This document shows, piece after piece, positions 31,231-39,085 of a stretch of 64,000 bases of DNA. Under the pieces are notes generated by a model, which searched no databases, was not told the origin of the DNA, and saw only the letters and a program-made list of their open reading frames with translations. Each line of letters starts with the position of its first letter. Position 1 is the first letter of the stretch. The DNA is from Endozoicomonas sp. Mp262 (lineage in GTDB: Bacteria > Pseudomonadota > Gammaproteobacteria > Pseudomonadales > Endozoicomonadaceae): the NCBI RefSeq assembly GCF_025643335.1, contig NZ_CP092489.1, forward strand, positions 3,916,501-3,980,500. Reading direction: 5' to 3'. A program made the translations under genes and the position numbers.

Positions 31231-31569
31231 ATGATTACAGCAAAATTAAAGACGGAAGCGCGGCCAGCATCAACCTGCATGGCTGATGTGATGATCTGGG
31301 ATGCTTTGGAGCCAGCCACCAAAAACTTTTTGAGGCTTGAGGCGCTGATTACAGCAACAGGCCAGCAGCACTGGATAGACTCACAGCTCAAACTGGGCAG
31401 GGTGCAGACCTTTAGAAACGAAGTTATCCGGCAGATCATCGAGGACTGCAAAGACTGGGAGCATGACATGATCGCAGCTGAGATAGCGGAGATTAACCGG
31501 CAGGACTGGGAAAGGCTCACTAAAGAGCGCGTCGGACTCTACGACGGGAGAGTGTTGTGTTTGATATAA
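31231..31569 (+). CDS. Duplicated early gene, copy 1 (altered C-terminus)
   Basis: A 112-residue protein beginning MITAKLKTEARPASTCMADVM, with GGGGA six bases before the ATG. Residues ~20-100 are identical or nearly so to copy 2. After GLYD the frame differs, ending GRVLCLI in place of the DDRESELFRKVFN of copy 2, consistent with a small deletion and frame change. Helical, charged, unknown family. Confidence 0.65.
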   Translation: MITAKLKTEARPASTCMADVMIWDALEPATKNFLRLEALITATGQQHWIDSQLKLGRVQTFRNEVIRQIIEDCKDWEHDMIAAEIAEINRQDWERLTKERVGLYDGRVLCLI

Positions 31570-31582
31570 ACGGAATGCTTTA

Positions 31583-31605
31583 GCCGGTTAGCCCCGGCTT
31601 TTTTT
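31583..31605 (+). terminator. Hairpin terminator after duplicated gene copy 1
   Basis: Stem GCCGG/CCGGC with a six-base loop TTAGCC, followed by seven T residues; 13 bases after the copy-1 stop. Confidence 0.7.
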
Positions 31606-31618
31606 ACCATGGGGATTT

Positions 31619-31969
31619 ATGATTACAGCAAAATTGAAGGCGCGGCCAGCGTCAACCTGTATGGCTGATGCAATGATCTGGGACGCCTTGGAGCCAGCCA
31701 CCAAAAACTTTTTGAGACTTGAGGCGCTGATTACAGCAACAGGCCAGCAGCACTGGATAGACTCACAGCTCAAACTGGGCAGGGTGCAGACCTTTAGAAA
31801 CGAAGTTATCCGGCAGATCATCGAGGACTGCAAAGACTGGGAGCATGACATGATCGCAGCTGAGATAGCGGAGATTAACCGGCAGGACTGGGAAAGGCTC
31901 ACTAAAGAGCGCGTCGGACTCTACGACGATGATCGAGAGTCAGAGCTGTTTAGAAAGGTTTTCAACTAG
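31619..31969 (+). CDS. Duplicated early gene, copy 2 (probably the intact form)
   Basis: A 116-residue protein beginning MITAKLKARPASTCMADAM and ending DDDRESELFRKVFN. The charged C-terminal helix looks like the original end. The sequence (LRLEALITATGQQHWIDSQLKLGRVQTFRNEVIRQIIEDCKDW) is helical without a recognised family. Possibly a recombination-accessory or host-takeover protein, since erf follows 57 bases downstream. Confidence 0.68.
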   Translation: MITAKLKARPASTCMADAMIWDALEPATKNFLRLEALITATGQQHWIDSQLKLGRVQTFRNEVIRQIIEDCKDWEHDMIAAEIAEINRQDWERLTKERVGLYDDDRESELFRKVFN

Positions 31970-31990
31970 CCGGTTAATCCCGGCTTTTTT
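31969..31990 (+). terminator. Hairpin terminator after duplicated gene copy 2
   Basis: Stem GCCGG/CCGGC with loop TTAATC and six T residues, overlapping the stop region of copy 2. Third terminator of this type in 800 bases, so early transcription must pass several stop signals before erf. Confidence 0.7.
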
Positions 31991-32025
31991 ATTTCAAGCT
32001 TCAACCGCCAGGAGTAATCGCAGCA

Positions 32026-32703
32026 ATGGATATGTCCTCAGAGACAAACAAGATTTTCCCCGCATTCGTCAAAATGCAGGCCGCACTCGGCAATGCAGCA
32101 AAAGACAAGCAGGGTCACGGCTACAACTACGCTGATCTGTCAATGTGCATTGGTGCAGCAAAGCAGCCTCTTGCAGATAACGGGCTGGCAGTGTCGCAGA
32201 TGATCGGGCAATCAGAACACGGCACCACGCTGATAACAATGCTCATGCATGAGTCTGGGCAGCATTTCCGGTCTGAGTTTGTCATGGAGCGCGCCTCGCT
32301 CATGGGAGGAGCCGGTAAAAACCCAGCTCAGGTCATGGGCAGCTCAATAACCTACATGCGCCGGTATGCATACACAGCAATACTGGGCATGACTCAGGCC
32401 GACGACGATGGAGCTATGGTCGGCTTTGATAATCAGCAGCAAAGACCAGCAGCAAGGCAGCCCGCGCCAGCGCAAGTAGAGGAAAGAGCTATCAACCCGC
32501 AGGAGTACAAAGCTTTGCAGGGAGCCTTGATGGTTGCCGGTATGGATGAAAAAGAGTTTTGCCACAAATTCGCAATAACCAATATAGGCCAGCTACCAAT
32601 CAGCAAGCTTGAAGGATCGTTGAAGAGGTTGAAACAGATGGCAAATGAACAGGCAGCATGGCAGGATCACCCGTTAAGCAAATTAAATGGTTTGCAATCG
32701 TAG
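32026..32703 (+). CDS. erf: ERF-family single-strand annealing recombinase
   Basis: A 225-residue protein. The ERF core IFPAFVKMQAALGNAAKDKQGHGYNYADLSMCIGAAKQPLADNGLAV, then GSSITYMRRYAYTAILGMTQADDDG, is typical of P22 Erf. A Gln/Ala/Pro linker leads to a C-terminal domain from NPQEYKALQGALMVAGMDEKEFCHKFAI. It anneals complementary ssDNA in phage recombination and circularisation, with SSB. Confidence 0.95.
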   Translation: MDMSSETNKIFPAFVKMQAALGNAAKDKQGHGYNYADLSMCIGAAKQPLADNGLAVSQMIGQSEHGTTLITMLMHESGQHFRSEFVMERASLMGGAGKNPAQVMGSSITYMRRYAYTAILGMTQADDDGAMVGFDNQQQRPAARQPAPAQVEERAINPQEYKALQGALMVAGMDEKEFCHKFAITNIGQLPISKLEGSLKRLKQMANEQAAWQDHPLSKLNGLQS

Positions 32704-32733
32704 CTGAAGAAATAAATTAATTTAGGGAAAAAT

Positions 32734-33390
32734 ATGACCAGCGTAATTGAATACGGTATTACCGACGCAGCTCTGGCAGAATTAAAAGAAAAGTTTTCTG
32801 TCGTCCCGTCCGATCACGATGCGTTAAAAAAAGAAATCAGCGCATTAACTCCATACCGGACAAAGCTCAAAGCTCGAAAGGACGAATTAAAAAAGCCGAT
32901 CCTTGAAGAAGGTCGCAAGATTGACGCAGAGTTTAAAAGAATTGATTCTGCTTTGCTGGAATTAATAACGCCTCGCCGTGAAGCAAAAAAGATAATTGAC
33001 GACAAAATAAAAGCCGTCAAAGATGAACAGGCCAGAGATATCGAAAAGGAAATAGAGGTTATTGAAAATCTACCAACTTCATTTATCAATAGCTCAATCG
33101 ACGAAATAAAAGAAGAGGTCGGCAGGCTTGAAATATTAAGGGAGGCTGGCAAGTTTTACACGCAGACCAAGCGAGCCTTGATAGCGATAAATGGCAGTAT
33201 TGATAAGCTGCAATGCCTGCTGGCGTATAAGCAGCATGAGCCAGAGCCGGAGAGCCTGCCAACCAAGGCAGAGGCTATGCAGGCAGTTATGCAGGAGTGC
33301 TACTTTACAGCAGACGAGGCGCTGAATGTGTTGAGCAGTATTGCTGCTGGTTTAATACCTGGAGTCACAGCGAGCTTTGCAGATGATTAA
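32734..33390 (+). CDS. DUF1351-like recombination accessory protein
   Basis: A 218-residue, strongly coiled-coil protein beginning MTSVIEYGITDAALAELKEKF, with YRTKLKARKDELKKPILEEGRKIDAEFKRIDSALLELITPR. This is the pattern of DUF1351/recombination-associated proteins that accompany single-strand annealing recombinases. A short C-terminal helical domain follows a proline linker (HEPEPESLPTKAEAM). It follows erf by 30 bases. Confidence 0.7.
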   Translation: MTSVIEYGITDAALAELKEKFSVVPSDHDALKKEISALTPYRTKLKARKDELKKPILEEGRKIDAEFKRIDSALLELITPRREAKKIIDDKIKAVKDEQARDIEKEIEVIENLPTSFINSSIDEIKEEVGRLEILREAGKFYTQTKRALIAINGSIDKLQCLLAYKQHEPEPESLPTKAEAMQAVMQECYFTADEALNVLSSIAAGLIPGVTASFADD

Positions 33391-33535
33391 GGCAGACGAG
33401 TTTGTTTTCCGATTTTTTGATGATTGGGATATGTTGCAGATCATGGCAATGTATCCCAATTTGAGGCAGAAAAAACAAAAGACAAAAATCAAGATCAGCT
33501 TATCCGACTTAAAAAGCCGGAAAAAGAAACATTGA
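33383..33535 (+). CDS. Small 50-residue basic protein
   Basis: ATG 33383 lies inside the last codons of the preceding gene, and the TGA is at 33533-33535. The peptide begins MIKADEFVFRFFDDWDML and ends in a Lys/Arg-rich tail (KSRKKKH), suggesting nucleic-acid binding. The eight-base overlap and distance to the next RBS favour it over a longer frame in the same place. Confidence 0.5.
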   Translation: MIKADEFVFRFFDDWDMLQIMAMYPNLRQKKQKTKIKISLSDLKSRKKKH

Positions 33536-33549
33536 TATTAGGAGTGAAG

Positions 33550-33876
33550 ATGGAAGTGTTAACAGAAAAGCAAAAAGCCGCCAGAGCCTACTATGCAAAG
33601 AATGCAGAAAGCATTAAGGCGAAAAAGAGAGCGCAGTACAAGGCAAGCAAGCCTGCCGGTCAAATAAAAAAGACCAGCACTAAAAGCCTTGCTGCAAAAA
33701 TGAGAGCAGCAAAGAAAGCTGCGTTATCAGCTAACGATCAGCAAATAGCAGCGAGAAAAAAGATTGATGATTATTTGCTGGCAAGAGAGCTGGGTGTAGA
33801 TGAGCTAAGGAGGATTGTTGTCCATGCTTGGAATCGCAGACATGAAAGACAGAATGAACCTGATCAAGCCGTATAA
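33550..33876 (+). CDS. Small lysine-rich helical protein, 108 residues
   Basis: Start at ATG 33550 (MEVLTEKQKAARAYYAKNAESIKAKKRAQYKASK), preceded by AGGAGTGAAG. Strongly basic, helical, resembling small phage proteins with HNH-associated AYYAKNAESIKAKKR motifs but without the HNH part. DNA binding is likely. It ends 80 bases before the zinc-ribbon gene. Confidence 0.6.
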   Translation: MEVLTEKQKAARAYYAKNAESIKAKKRAQYKASKPAGQIKKTSTKSLAAKMRAAKKAALSANDQQIAARKKIDDYLLARELGVDELRRIVVHAWNRRHERQNEPDQAV

Positions 33877-33956
33877 CCCTTGAGTTAAGCGGCTGGCTGG
33901 TAAGCCAGTCCGATGCAACAAATTGTTATGCGGCGATTGACAGAGGAAAAAAGAAC

Positions 33957-34181
33957 ATGGAACCAGTAAAACCCACTTTAGTGATTGAATTAAATGTTGA
34001 TTGTCCTGAATGTGGACACACATTTGATTTAGTGAACGACACAGATTTAAACGAAGAAGGATGGCTTTTAGATCAAGTTTTACCTGATACAGCATGGATA
34101 GATGCCCATAAGGAATTCGAGTGCGATACACACTGCCCTGAATGCAGTGCTGAATTTGAAGTTAAAGGCGTTGATTGGTAA
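33957..34181 (+). CDS. Small zinc-ribbon protein, two CPEC knuckles
   Basis: A 74-residue acidic protein with CPECGHTFDL near residue 16 and CPECSAEFEV near residue 60, which together would bind one zinc ion. AGAGG precedes the ATG. Last gene of the rightward early block. Function unknown; acidic zinc ribbons can mimic or bind transcription proteins. Confidence 0.7.
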   Translation: MEPVKPTLVIELNVDCPECGHTFDLVNDTDLNEEGWLLDQVLPDTAWIDAHKEFECDTHCPECSAEFEVKGVDW

Positions 34182-34469
34182 GCCGCATAACACATATTAT
34201 AACTCAACCGAGTAATATTGGGTATTAGGTGGATAAAAACTCAGGTGAGTGATATTGCATTATTGAGCAGCAATTAACTCACCTGAGTTGTATTTACATA
34301 TCAAACCAAGTCATTTTGGTTTCACAGTATTTGTCAAAGCACTGCAATGACTTATCACGGCAATTAAGTGATATTCTCGGCCTCGGCTGGTGATTTGATA
34401 GCCCTGCTGGTCAGGGCTTTTATGTTTTTAGTACACGATACGAGTACCAAGAAAAAGGAGTATAGATGA
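34182..34469 (+). other. Non-coding stretch with a long inverted repeat upstream of xis/int
   Basis: No credible coding frame. Perfect 13-base arms at 34238-34250 (AACTCAGGTGAGT) and 34277-34289 (ACTCACCTGAGTT) enclose 26 AT-rich bases. Further AT-rich sequence and the imperfect palindrome GTACACGATACGAGTAC precede the excisionase start. It likely contains the xis/int promoter and possibly Xis or repressor sites. Confidence 0.6.
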
Positions 34470-34667
34470 ATGCCTAAATGGGTTAGACTCAGGGTTTATC
34501 TGGAGCAGACAGGCGAATCCAGAACAGCAGTAAAAAATAAAATATCTGCCTGCGTGTATCGCGAGAGAATCCATTTTAGATATGATCCATATTGCAAAAA
34601 ATCAATATGGATGAACATGGAGGCTATTGAAAAGTGGCTAGACAACTCACCACCCCACGCGGCGTGA
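34470..34667 (+). CDS. Excisionase-like protein
   Basis: A 65-residue protein beginning MPKWVRLRVYLEQTGESRTAVKNKISACVYRERIHFRYDP and ending with IWMNMEAIEKWLDNS, the winged-helix layout of Xis-like and HTH_17 excisionases. An upstream ATG at 34465 closes after three codons, so 34470 is the start. It overlaps the integrase by 34 bases. Expected to bend att DNA and direct excision. Confidence 0.82.
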   Translation: MPKWVRLRVYLEQTGESRTAVKNKISACVYRERIHFRYDPYCKKSIWMNMEAIEKWLDNSPPHAA

Positions 34668-35815
34668 GATTGAAGGGGACGGGAGTACAAATAAATTTCT
34701 CGTGGCTGGGAAAAACTCGATTTGTCACCGTCCCCGGACTACCGCAAACCGCGAAAGGGGTTAAGCAAGCAGCAGCGCTGAGAGAGATTATAAAGCGCGA
34801 AATGGAGTTAGGCCAGTTTCGCTGGTCTAATCATTTTCCTGAACATAAATTAGCAAAAGCTGAGACTCCCGCACCATCCGGCCTGACTGTTAAATGCCTG
34901 CTTGAGCGCTGGCTAAAAAAACAGGAGGGCATTTTATCCCCGCGTTACTACCGCAACTCAACCTACCGCGTTAACTCAATTCTTATGCCTAAATTCGGCC
35001 ATATTCCTATATCCATGCTAACACCCGGTCATGTGAGAGACTGGGCAGACGAGCTTGATATAGCCCGAAAAACGATAGCAAACTATCTGGCTCCGCTAAG
35101 GTCTGCCATTCGTGAAGCTATACGAGACAGGCTTATCAACAAAAACCCTCTCGATGGGCTTGTGCTGCCGAAAGAAAAGGTTGAGATAACAAAACGGGTC
35201 GAGGATCGCCGGGATGATGTGAACCCATACACCCGAGGAGAGGTGGATCGGGTTTTATCAGGATGCGAACATTTGTCGGAGAAAAACCTGTTTCAGTTTG
35301 CTGTCTGGTCAGGCGTTCGCCCTGGCGAGCTAATAGCGCTCGAATGGCAGCATGTGGACTTAAAAAAAGGAATGGCAAGAATATGTCAGGCCGTCTCCGA
35401 CAGAACCATGAGCGACATCAAGACGAAAGCAAAGGGTCGTCGTGAAATCATGCTGTTACCCGATGCTCTGGCAGCTCTGAGACAACAGAGAGCTGTTAGC
35501 CGGCTATTACCGCATGGCAGGGTGTTTGTTAATCGCGAGAGGCAGCCCTTTGCAGACTATAACGCTGTTTACTGGTGCTGGCATTATGCTTGCAAGAGAG
35601 TCGGAGTTACTAATAGAGGAATCGGTCAGACTCGACACACGTTTGCGAGCTGGATGCTTGAGGCTGGCGAGTCTGAAATGTGGGTTTCGAAAATGCTGGG
35701 TCACACAACTGTCGAGATGGTCAGAAAGCATTACCAAAAATTTGTTAAAGATGACTCGGTTACAGGGTACACCCCGAAAAATGATTGGAGTCTCAAAAGT
35801 ACAAAACAGGGGTAA
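34634..35815 (+). CDS. Tyrosine-recombinase integrase
   Basis: A 393-residue phage integrase. The N-terminal arm-binding domain contains GVRLKGTGVQINFSWLGKTRF (DUF3596-like); the core-binding domain follows, and the catalytic domain has WSGVRPGELIALEW (Arg), TRHTFASWMLEAG (His/Arg box) and MVRKHYQKFVKD (nucleophilic Tyr). It ends ~100 bases before chromosomal sequence, so att is immediately downstream. Confidence 0.96.
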   Translation: MARQLTTPRGVRLKGTGVQINFSWLGKTRFVTVPGLPQTAKGVKQAAALREIIKREMELGQFRWSNHFPEHKLAKAETPAPSGLTVKCLLERWLKKQEGILSPRYYRNSTYRVNSILMPKFGHIPISMLTPGHVRDWADELDIARKTIANYLAPLRSAIREAIRDRLINKNPLDGLVLPKEKVEITKRVEDRRDDVNPYTRGEVDRVLSGCEHLSEKNLFQFAVWSGVRPGELIALEWQHVDLKKGMARICQAVSDRTMSDIKTKAKGRREIMLLPDALAALRQQRAVSRLLPHGRVFVNRERQPFADYNAVYWCWHYACKRVGVTNRGIGQTRHTFASWMLEAGESEMWVSKMLGHTTVEMVRKHYQKFVKDDSVTGYTPKNDWSLKSTKQG

Positions 35816-36185
35816 AAACTTGCCCAAAACTTGCCCCGAAGCCAATGGTAAAAATAAAAAGCTATAAAAAACAACAGGTTAGGTCATAATATACAGACCA
35901 CTCCTAAATGGTCTTAGCCCGGTTTCGCTCCCCCCAGTGATCCGGGTTTCTTTTTGTCTGAAAGAAAGCTACAGCCTTTTAAAATCAAGAGTTTTGATAT
36001 TACCCACTATCCATCTTTACTTTCATAAACCGGCTATGATTGGATAAATATAAAATTTTGCTACTTCTCATTCTTTTTTGATCAATGAAGCATCAAGGCA
36101 TCCACGGCTTTGTTGATATAGATCAAAAATTACAGCCTCATATTAAAAATAGAATCACAGTCTTCCGGAAGAGGAGATAATAAAA
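35816..36185 (+). other. Prophage right end / attR region, about 370 bases without a gene
   Basis: Contains a six-pair hairpin AGACCA/TGGTCT (35895-35914) and a hairpin with T tract (35918-35955). AT-rich chromosomal-type sequence follows. No tRNA is recognisable, so the integration target cannot be named. The core repeat should lie here but needs the left end for recognition. Confidence 0.5.
35918..35955 (+). terminator. Hairpin terminator downstream of integrase
   Basis: Short stem CCCGG/CCGGG separated by ~20 bases and followed by TTTCTTTTT; about 100 bases after the integrase stop. It may belong to the phage, or be a host terminator reused as the attachment site. Confidence 0.5.
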
Positions 36186-36632
36186 ATGGGCAATGCAATT
36201 ATAAAAAAATGGAGCGAGCAAACCTATCCAGGCTTTGAAGAATTCAAAAGTTATGTTGAGTCTTGTGATCTCGTCTCATACAAAAATGACGGGGTCAATA
36301 GAAACAATGACGATAGCTGTATATGGTTCAATGATGCCAGCGGCGGTAGACCCCAGGCAGATATGGAGTATATATTGAATGTCCCCAAGTTCCGTCACTT
36401 CCATAATTTAATGCCTGCTGGAACAGACCCGGCCATCGCTTTTTGTCAGCTTATGACGCTTAGATATCGCTCTAAACTTGACCTGATGAATGAATCAGGT
36501 ACTTACCTCATTCGTTTTCATGTATGGGAAGATATATATACCAACAAAAATGAAGCACAACTCTCCCAAAAGGTAAATTTCAGCTACTCAGCAAGTAATA
36601 AAGAATACAACAATATGATTATTTGCTTGTAA
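36186..36632 (+). CDS. Hypothetical protein beside the prophage end
   Basis: A 148-residue soluble protein beginning MGNAIIKKWSEQTYPGFEEFK, preceded by GAGGAGATAATAAAA. It contains many aromatic and Asn/Asp residues and no membrane segment. No family recognised. It could be a chromosomal gene or cargo acquired with the prophage. Its AT-rich sequence resembles the following host region more than the phage late genes. Confidence 0.55.
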   Translation: MGNAIIKKWSEQTYPGFEEFKSYVESCDLVSYKNDGVNRNNDDSCIWFNDASGGRPQADMEYILNVPKFRHFHNLMPAGTDPAIAFCQLMTLRYRSKLDLMNESGTYLIRFHVWEDIYTNKNEAQLSQKVNFSYSASNKEYNNMIICL

Positions 36633-36800
36633 CCTGCTCTTTTTCATGAGAATTGCTGTCAGCCTTGATACTATATTCATAGTTCCAGGCTGGCTGTTTT
36701 CCTCCTATGACTGGCATATTATTTAAAGAGAACAGTGAAATGAGGTAAGTTTTATCCTGTAGGCTCATTGATCGGTTATAGACTCAAAACTGTATTTACT

Positions 36801-37301
36801 ATGAAATCACCACTAATAACACTGGAAGGAAAACAGTCGCTGGAAGAAGAGCTGCATTACCTTTGGAGAACCAAACGTCCACAGGTTACTCAGGCTGTTT
36901 CAGAAGCAGCAGCTCTTGGTGACCGGAGTGAAAATGCTGAATACAAAGAAGCTAAGAGAGAGCTACGAAGCATTGACCGCCGTGTTCGTTATCTGCGCAA
37001 ACGTCTGGACGCTATAAAAGTAGTAGAATACTCACCGGAACAGGAAGGAAAGGTATTTTTTGGTGCCTGGATTGAGCTTGAGTCTGACACAGGTAAGGTT
37101 TACTATTTTCGAATTGTAGGAACAGATGAGATTGATGTAAAAAAAGGTTATATCACCATTGATTCTCCAATGGCCAGAGCATTAATTGGAAAACAAGTTG
37201 ATGACGAGGTTATAGTGAAAGCGCCCTCTGGAGATAAATATTGGCTCATTAACAAAATACAATACCAACCTTTCTCCATTGAGAAACAATACGAGAAATA
37301 G
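36801..37301 (+). CDS. greB: Transcription elongation factor GreB
   Basis: A 166-residue GreA/GreB-family protein from ATG 36801 (MKSPLITLEGKQSLEEELHYLW). The N-terminal coiled coil carries the conserved tip acidic pair in ALGDRSENAEYKEAKRELRSIDRRVRYLRKRLDAI. The C-terminal FKBP-like domain has IVGTDEIDVKKGYITIDSPMARALIGKQVDDEV. GreB-type details (Arg/Lys-rich, YLRKRLD) favour greB. It rescues backtracked RNA polymerase by stimulating transcript cleavage. Confidence 0.93.
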   Translation: MKSPLITLEGKQSLEEELHYLWRTKRPQVTQAVSEAAALGDRSENAEYKEAKRELRSIDRRVRYLRKRLDAIKVVEYSPEQEGKVFFGAWIELESDTGKVYYFRIVGTDEIDVKKGYITIDSPMARALIGKQVDDEVIVKAPSGDKYWLINKIQYQPFSIEKQYEK

Positions 37302-37417
37302 CCATTATATTGAAGAGCAGAAATTTTAGAATCCTAAGAAATCAGGGCTCAAGCTATAACCGGAAAAATTTCCAGCTTAAACAGCAGTCAGCATTGCTGA
37401 GCCCAAAAACCTATTCA

Positions 37418-37747
37418 TCATTTCAGGTATCGTGATTTCTGCTTTATTTTTTCTACAAGCTTTTTCCCTTTAGCTGAGAGCGTCAACTTGAAATAACGAC
37501 CATCATCTTCATGTTGTGCTTTTTTAATAAGACCAAGTCCTGGTCGATCATGTCGACCTTCCCCTAAACGCTTAACGCTGACGGCAATATCACTGGGAGT
37601 TCCACACTGCAACTTATCAGCATTAACAAGATCTGTTATTGTTTCTCCCGGATTTTCAGCGACAACGAGCAAAATCTGCCACTGTATTACTGTTAGTGGG
37701 TACTCTTGCATTAACTGGGTTAATTTTATAAGACCTTTTAGAGTCAT
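37418..37747 (-). CDS. MarR-family winged-helix regulator
   Basis: About 109 residues from ATG 37747 (MTLKGLIKLTQLMQEYPLTVIQWQILLVVAENPGE), preceded by AAAGGTAAC. The winged helix contains TITDLVNADKLQCGTPSDIAVSVKRLG and the wing DDGRYFKLTLSAKGKKLVEKI. Somewhat short for MarR, with the dimerisation helices reduced. Divergent from xthA with a 380-base gap; target unknown. Confidence 0.65.
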   Translation of the reverse strand: MTLKGLIKLTQLMQEYPLTVIQWQILLVVAENPGETITDLVNADKLQCGTPSDIAVSVKRLGEGRHDRPGLGLIKKAQHEDDGRYFKLTLSAKGKKLVEKIKQKSRYLK

Positions 37748-38128
37748 TGACTGGTTACCTTTATTGGTTATTAGTAAAACCTGTTCTTCAGGCCGTCGTC
37801 TACTTTGATGTAAACATGCTTTTAGCCCAATAAGCACAACAGGTATAGCTACTGCTGTTCAAGAATAAATATTAGACAGTTTTATACTGTTCTGGCAAAT
37901 TTTATAGTGCTATTTATTAGATTTACGCACATTGTCACCATAACGTTACAAAAAGTAACATTAAAATCAGAATAAAAAGAGATTAAATATGCAATCCTGA
38001 TACTAAAGATATACTATAACTGGTTAATAATTAAGTAATTATCTAACTTAACCCTATGCCTAAGTAACGACGCTGAGTGATAAACTCCATATATCCTCCT
38101 AATAATTCACGACATACTCATCTTACCT

Positions 38129-38935
38129 ATGAAAATAATCTCATTTAATGTCAATGGTATTCGAGCACGCATACATCAACTGAAATTTATAATTAAAAAA
38201 TACCAGCCAGATATAATTGGACTCCAGGAAACCAAAGTAGCTAATGAAGACTTCCCTCTGGATGAGTTAGGAGAGCTAGGCTATCACATTAGCTATTTTG
38301 GTCAAAAGACACACTATGGTGTTGCTATTTTAAGCCTTGTTAAGCCAAATAATACCCAAAAAGGCTTTATTAACGATGATCCCAATGCCCAAAGACGGTT
38401 AATTATCAGTGATTATCATATTAATGGACTTCCCTTGAAAGTAATTAATGGCTATTTCCCCCAAGGAGAGAACCGAAACCATCCGGTTAAATTTCCAGAA
38501 AAATTGAAGTTTTATGCCAATTTACAAAATTACTTGAACGTTCATTGTCTTCCTTCTGATAACCTGGTTGTCATTGGTGATTTCAATATTTCAGCCACTG
38601 ATCAGGATATAGGAATTGGTGACGATAATAAAAAGCGGTGGCTAAGATCCGGAAAATGTAGCTTTCTACCTGAAGAGAGGGAATGTTTTTCCAGGCTGGA
38701 AAACTGGGGGCTGTTTGACTGTTTCCGAATACTGAACCCTACTGTAGATGACTGTTATACCTGGTTCGATTACCGTAGCAAGGGATTTGATAAGGAACCC
38801 AAGCGCGGACTCAGGATTGACTCTGTGTTAGCCACCAGGTCTCTACTCTCCTTGTGCAAATCGGTTGTCGTAGATTATCAGGCTAGAGCAATGGATAAAC
38901 CCTCAGACCATGCTCCGATTATTGCTACGTTTTAA
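38129..38935 (+). CDS. xthA: Exodeoxyribonuclease III
   Basis: A 268-residue AP endonuclease/3'-exonuclease, the same length as E. coli XthA. Motifs in order: MKIISFNVNGIRAR (N7), IIGLQETKV (E34), NGYFPQGENR, VVIGDFNISATDQDIG (D/N pair), and the final SDHAPI (catalytic His). It functions in base-excision repair. The start has no strong Shine-Dalgarno sequence. Confidence 0.95.
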   Translation: MKIISFNVNGIRARIHQLKFIIKKYQPDIIGLQETKVANEDFPLDELGELGYHISYFGQKTHYGVAILSLVKPNNTQKGFINDDPNAQRRLIISDYHINGLPLKVINGYFPQGENRNHPVKFPEKLKFYANLQNYLNVHCLPSDNLVVIGDFNISATDQDIGIGDDNKKRWLRSGKCSFLPEERECFSRLENWGLFDCFRILNPTVDDCYTWFDYRSKGFDKEPKRGLRIDSVLATRSLLSLCKSVVVDYQARAMDKPSDHAPIIATF

Positions 38936-39085
38936 TATAAGGATGCATAATATATAAGCAGGATCTGTTATTTAACCGATCCTGGATCATTAGTATACAA
39001 GCATTTGCTTATATTTATCTTTGAGATAAACCTTATTAGCGGTGTAGGATAGAATCCTCTTAGTATCAGTCCATGAAAAGCTTAA

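Larger units (their letters stand above)
31206..31984 (+). repeat. Direct tandem duplication of a ~390-bp gene unit
   Basis: Two adjacent units (about 31206-31593 and 31594-31984) each contain CCGGC + T tract, the same CCATGGGGATTTATG start region, one gene and a closing hairpin. The first ~70 coding bases differ by a six-base indel and several substitutions. From about codon 30 onward roughly 190 bases are identical, up to TACGACG, where they diverge abruptly. Confidence 0.95.
1..35955. mobile_element. Integrated temperate siphovirus-type prophage (right part; left end outside window)
   Basis: Terminase, HK97-type capsid, lambda-type tail, lysis-like, replication, immunity, excisionase and integrase genes form one continuous block. 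Late genes are on the minus strand and early genes on the plus strand, diverging from a cI/cro region near 29.2 kb. The integrase ends at 35815 and chromosomal-type genes follow, so the right attachment site lies roughly at 35.82-35.96 kb. The exact boundary is inferred, because the left end with the matching direct repeat is not in the window. Confidence 0.93.

Noticed and set aside
35880-35960. Possible tRNA or tmRNA end at the prophage boundary
   Set aside because: No T-arm/acceptor pattern or CCA end could be recognised; the sequence only forms short hairpins.
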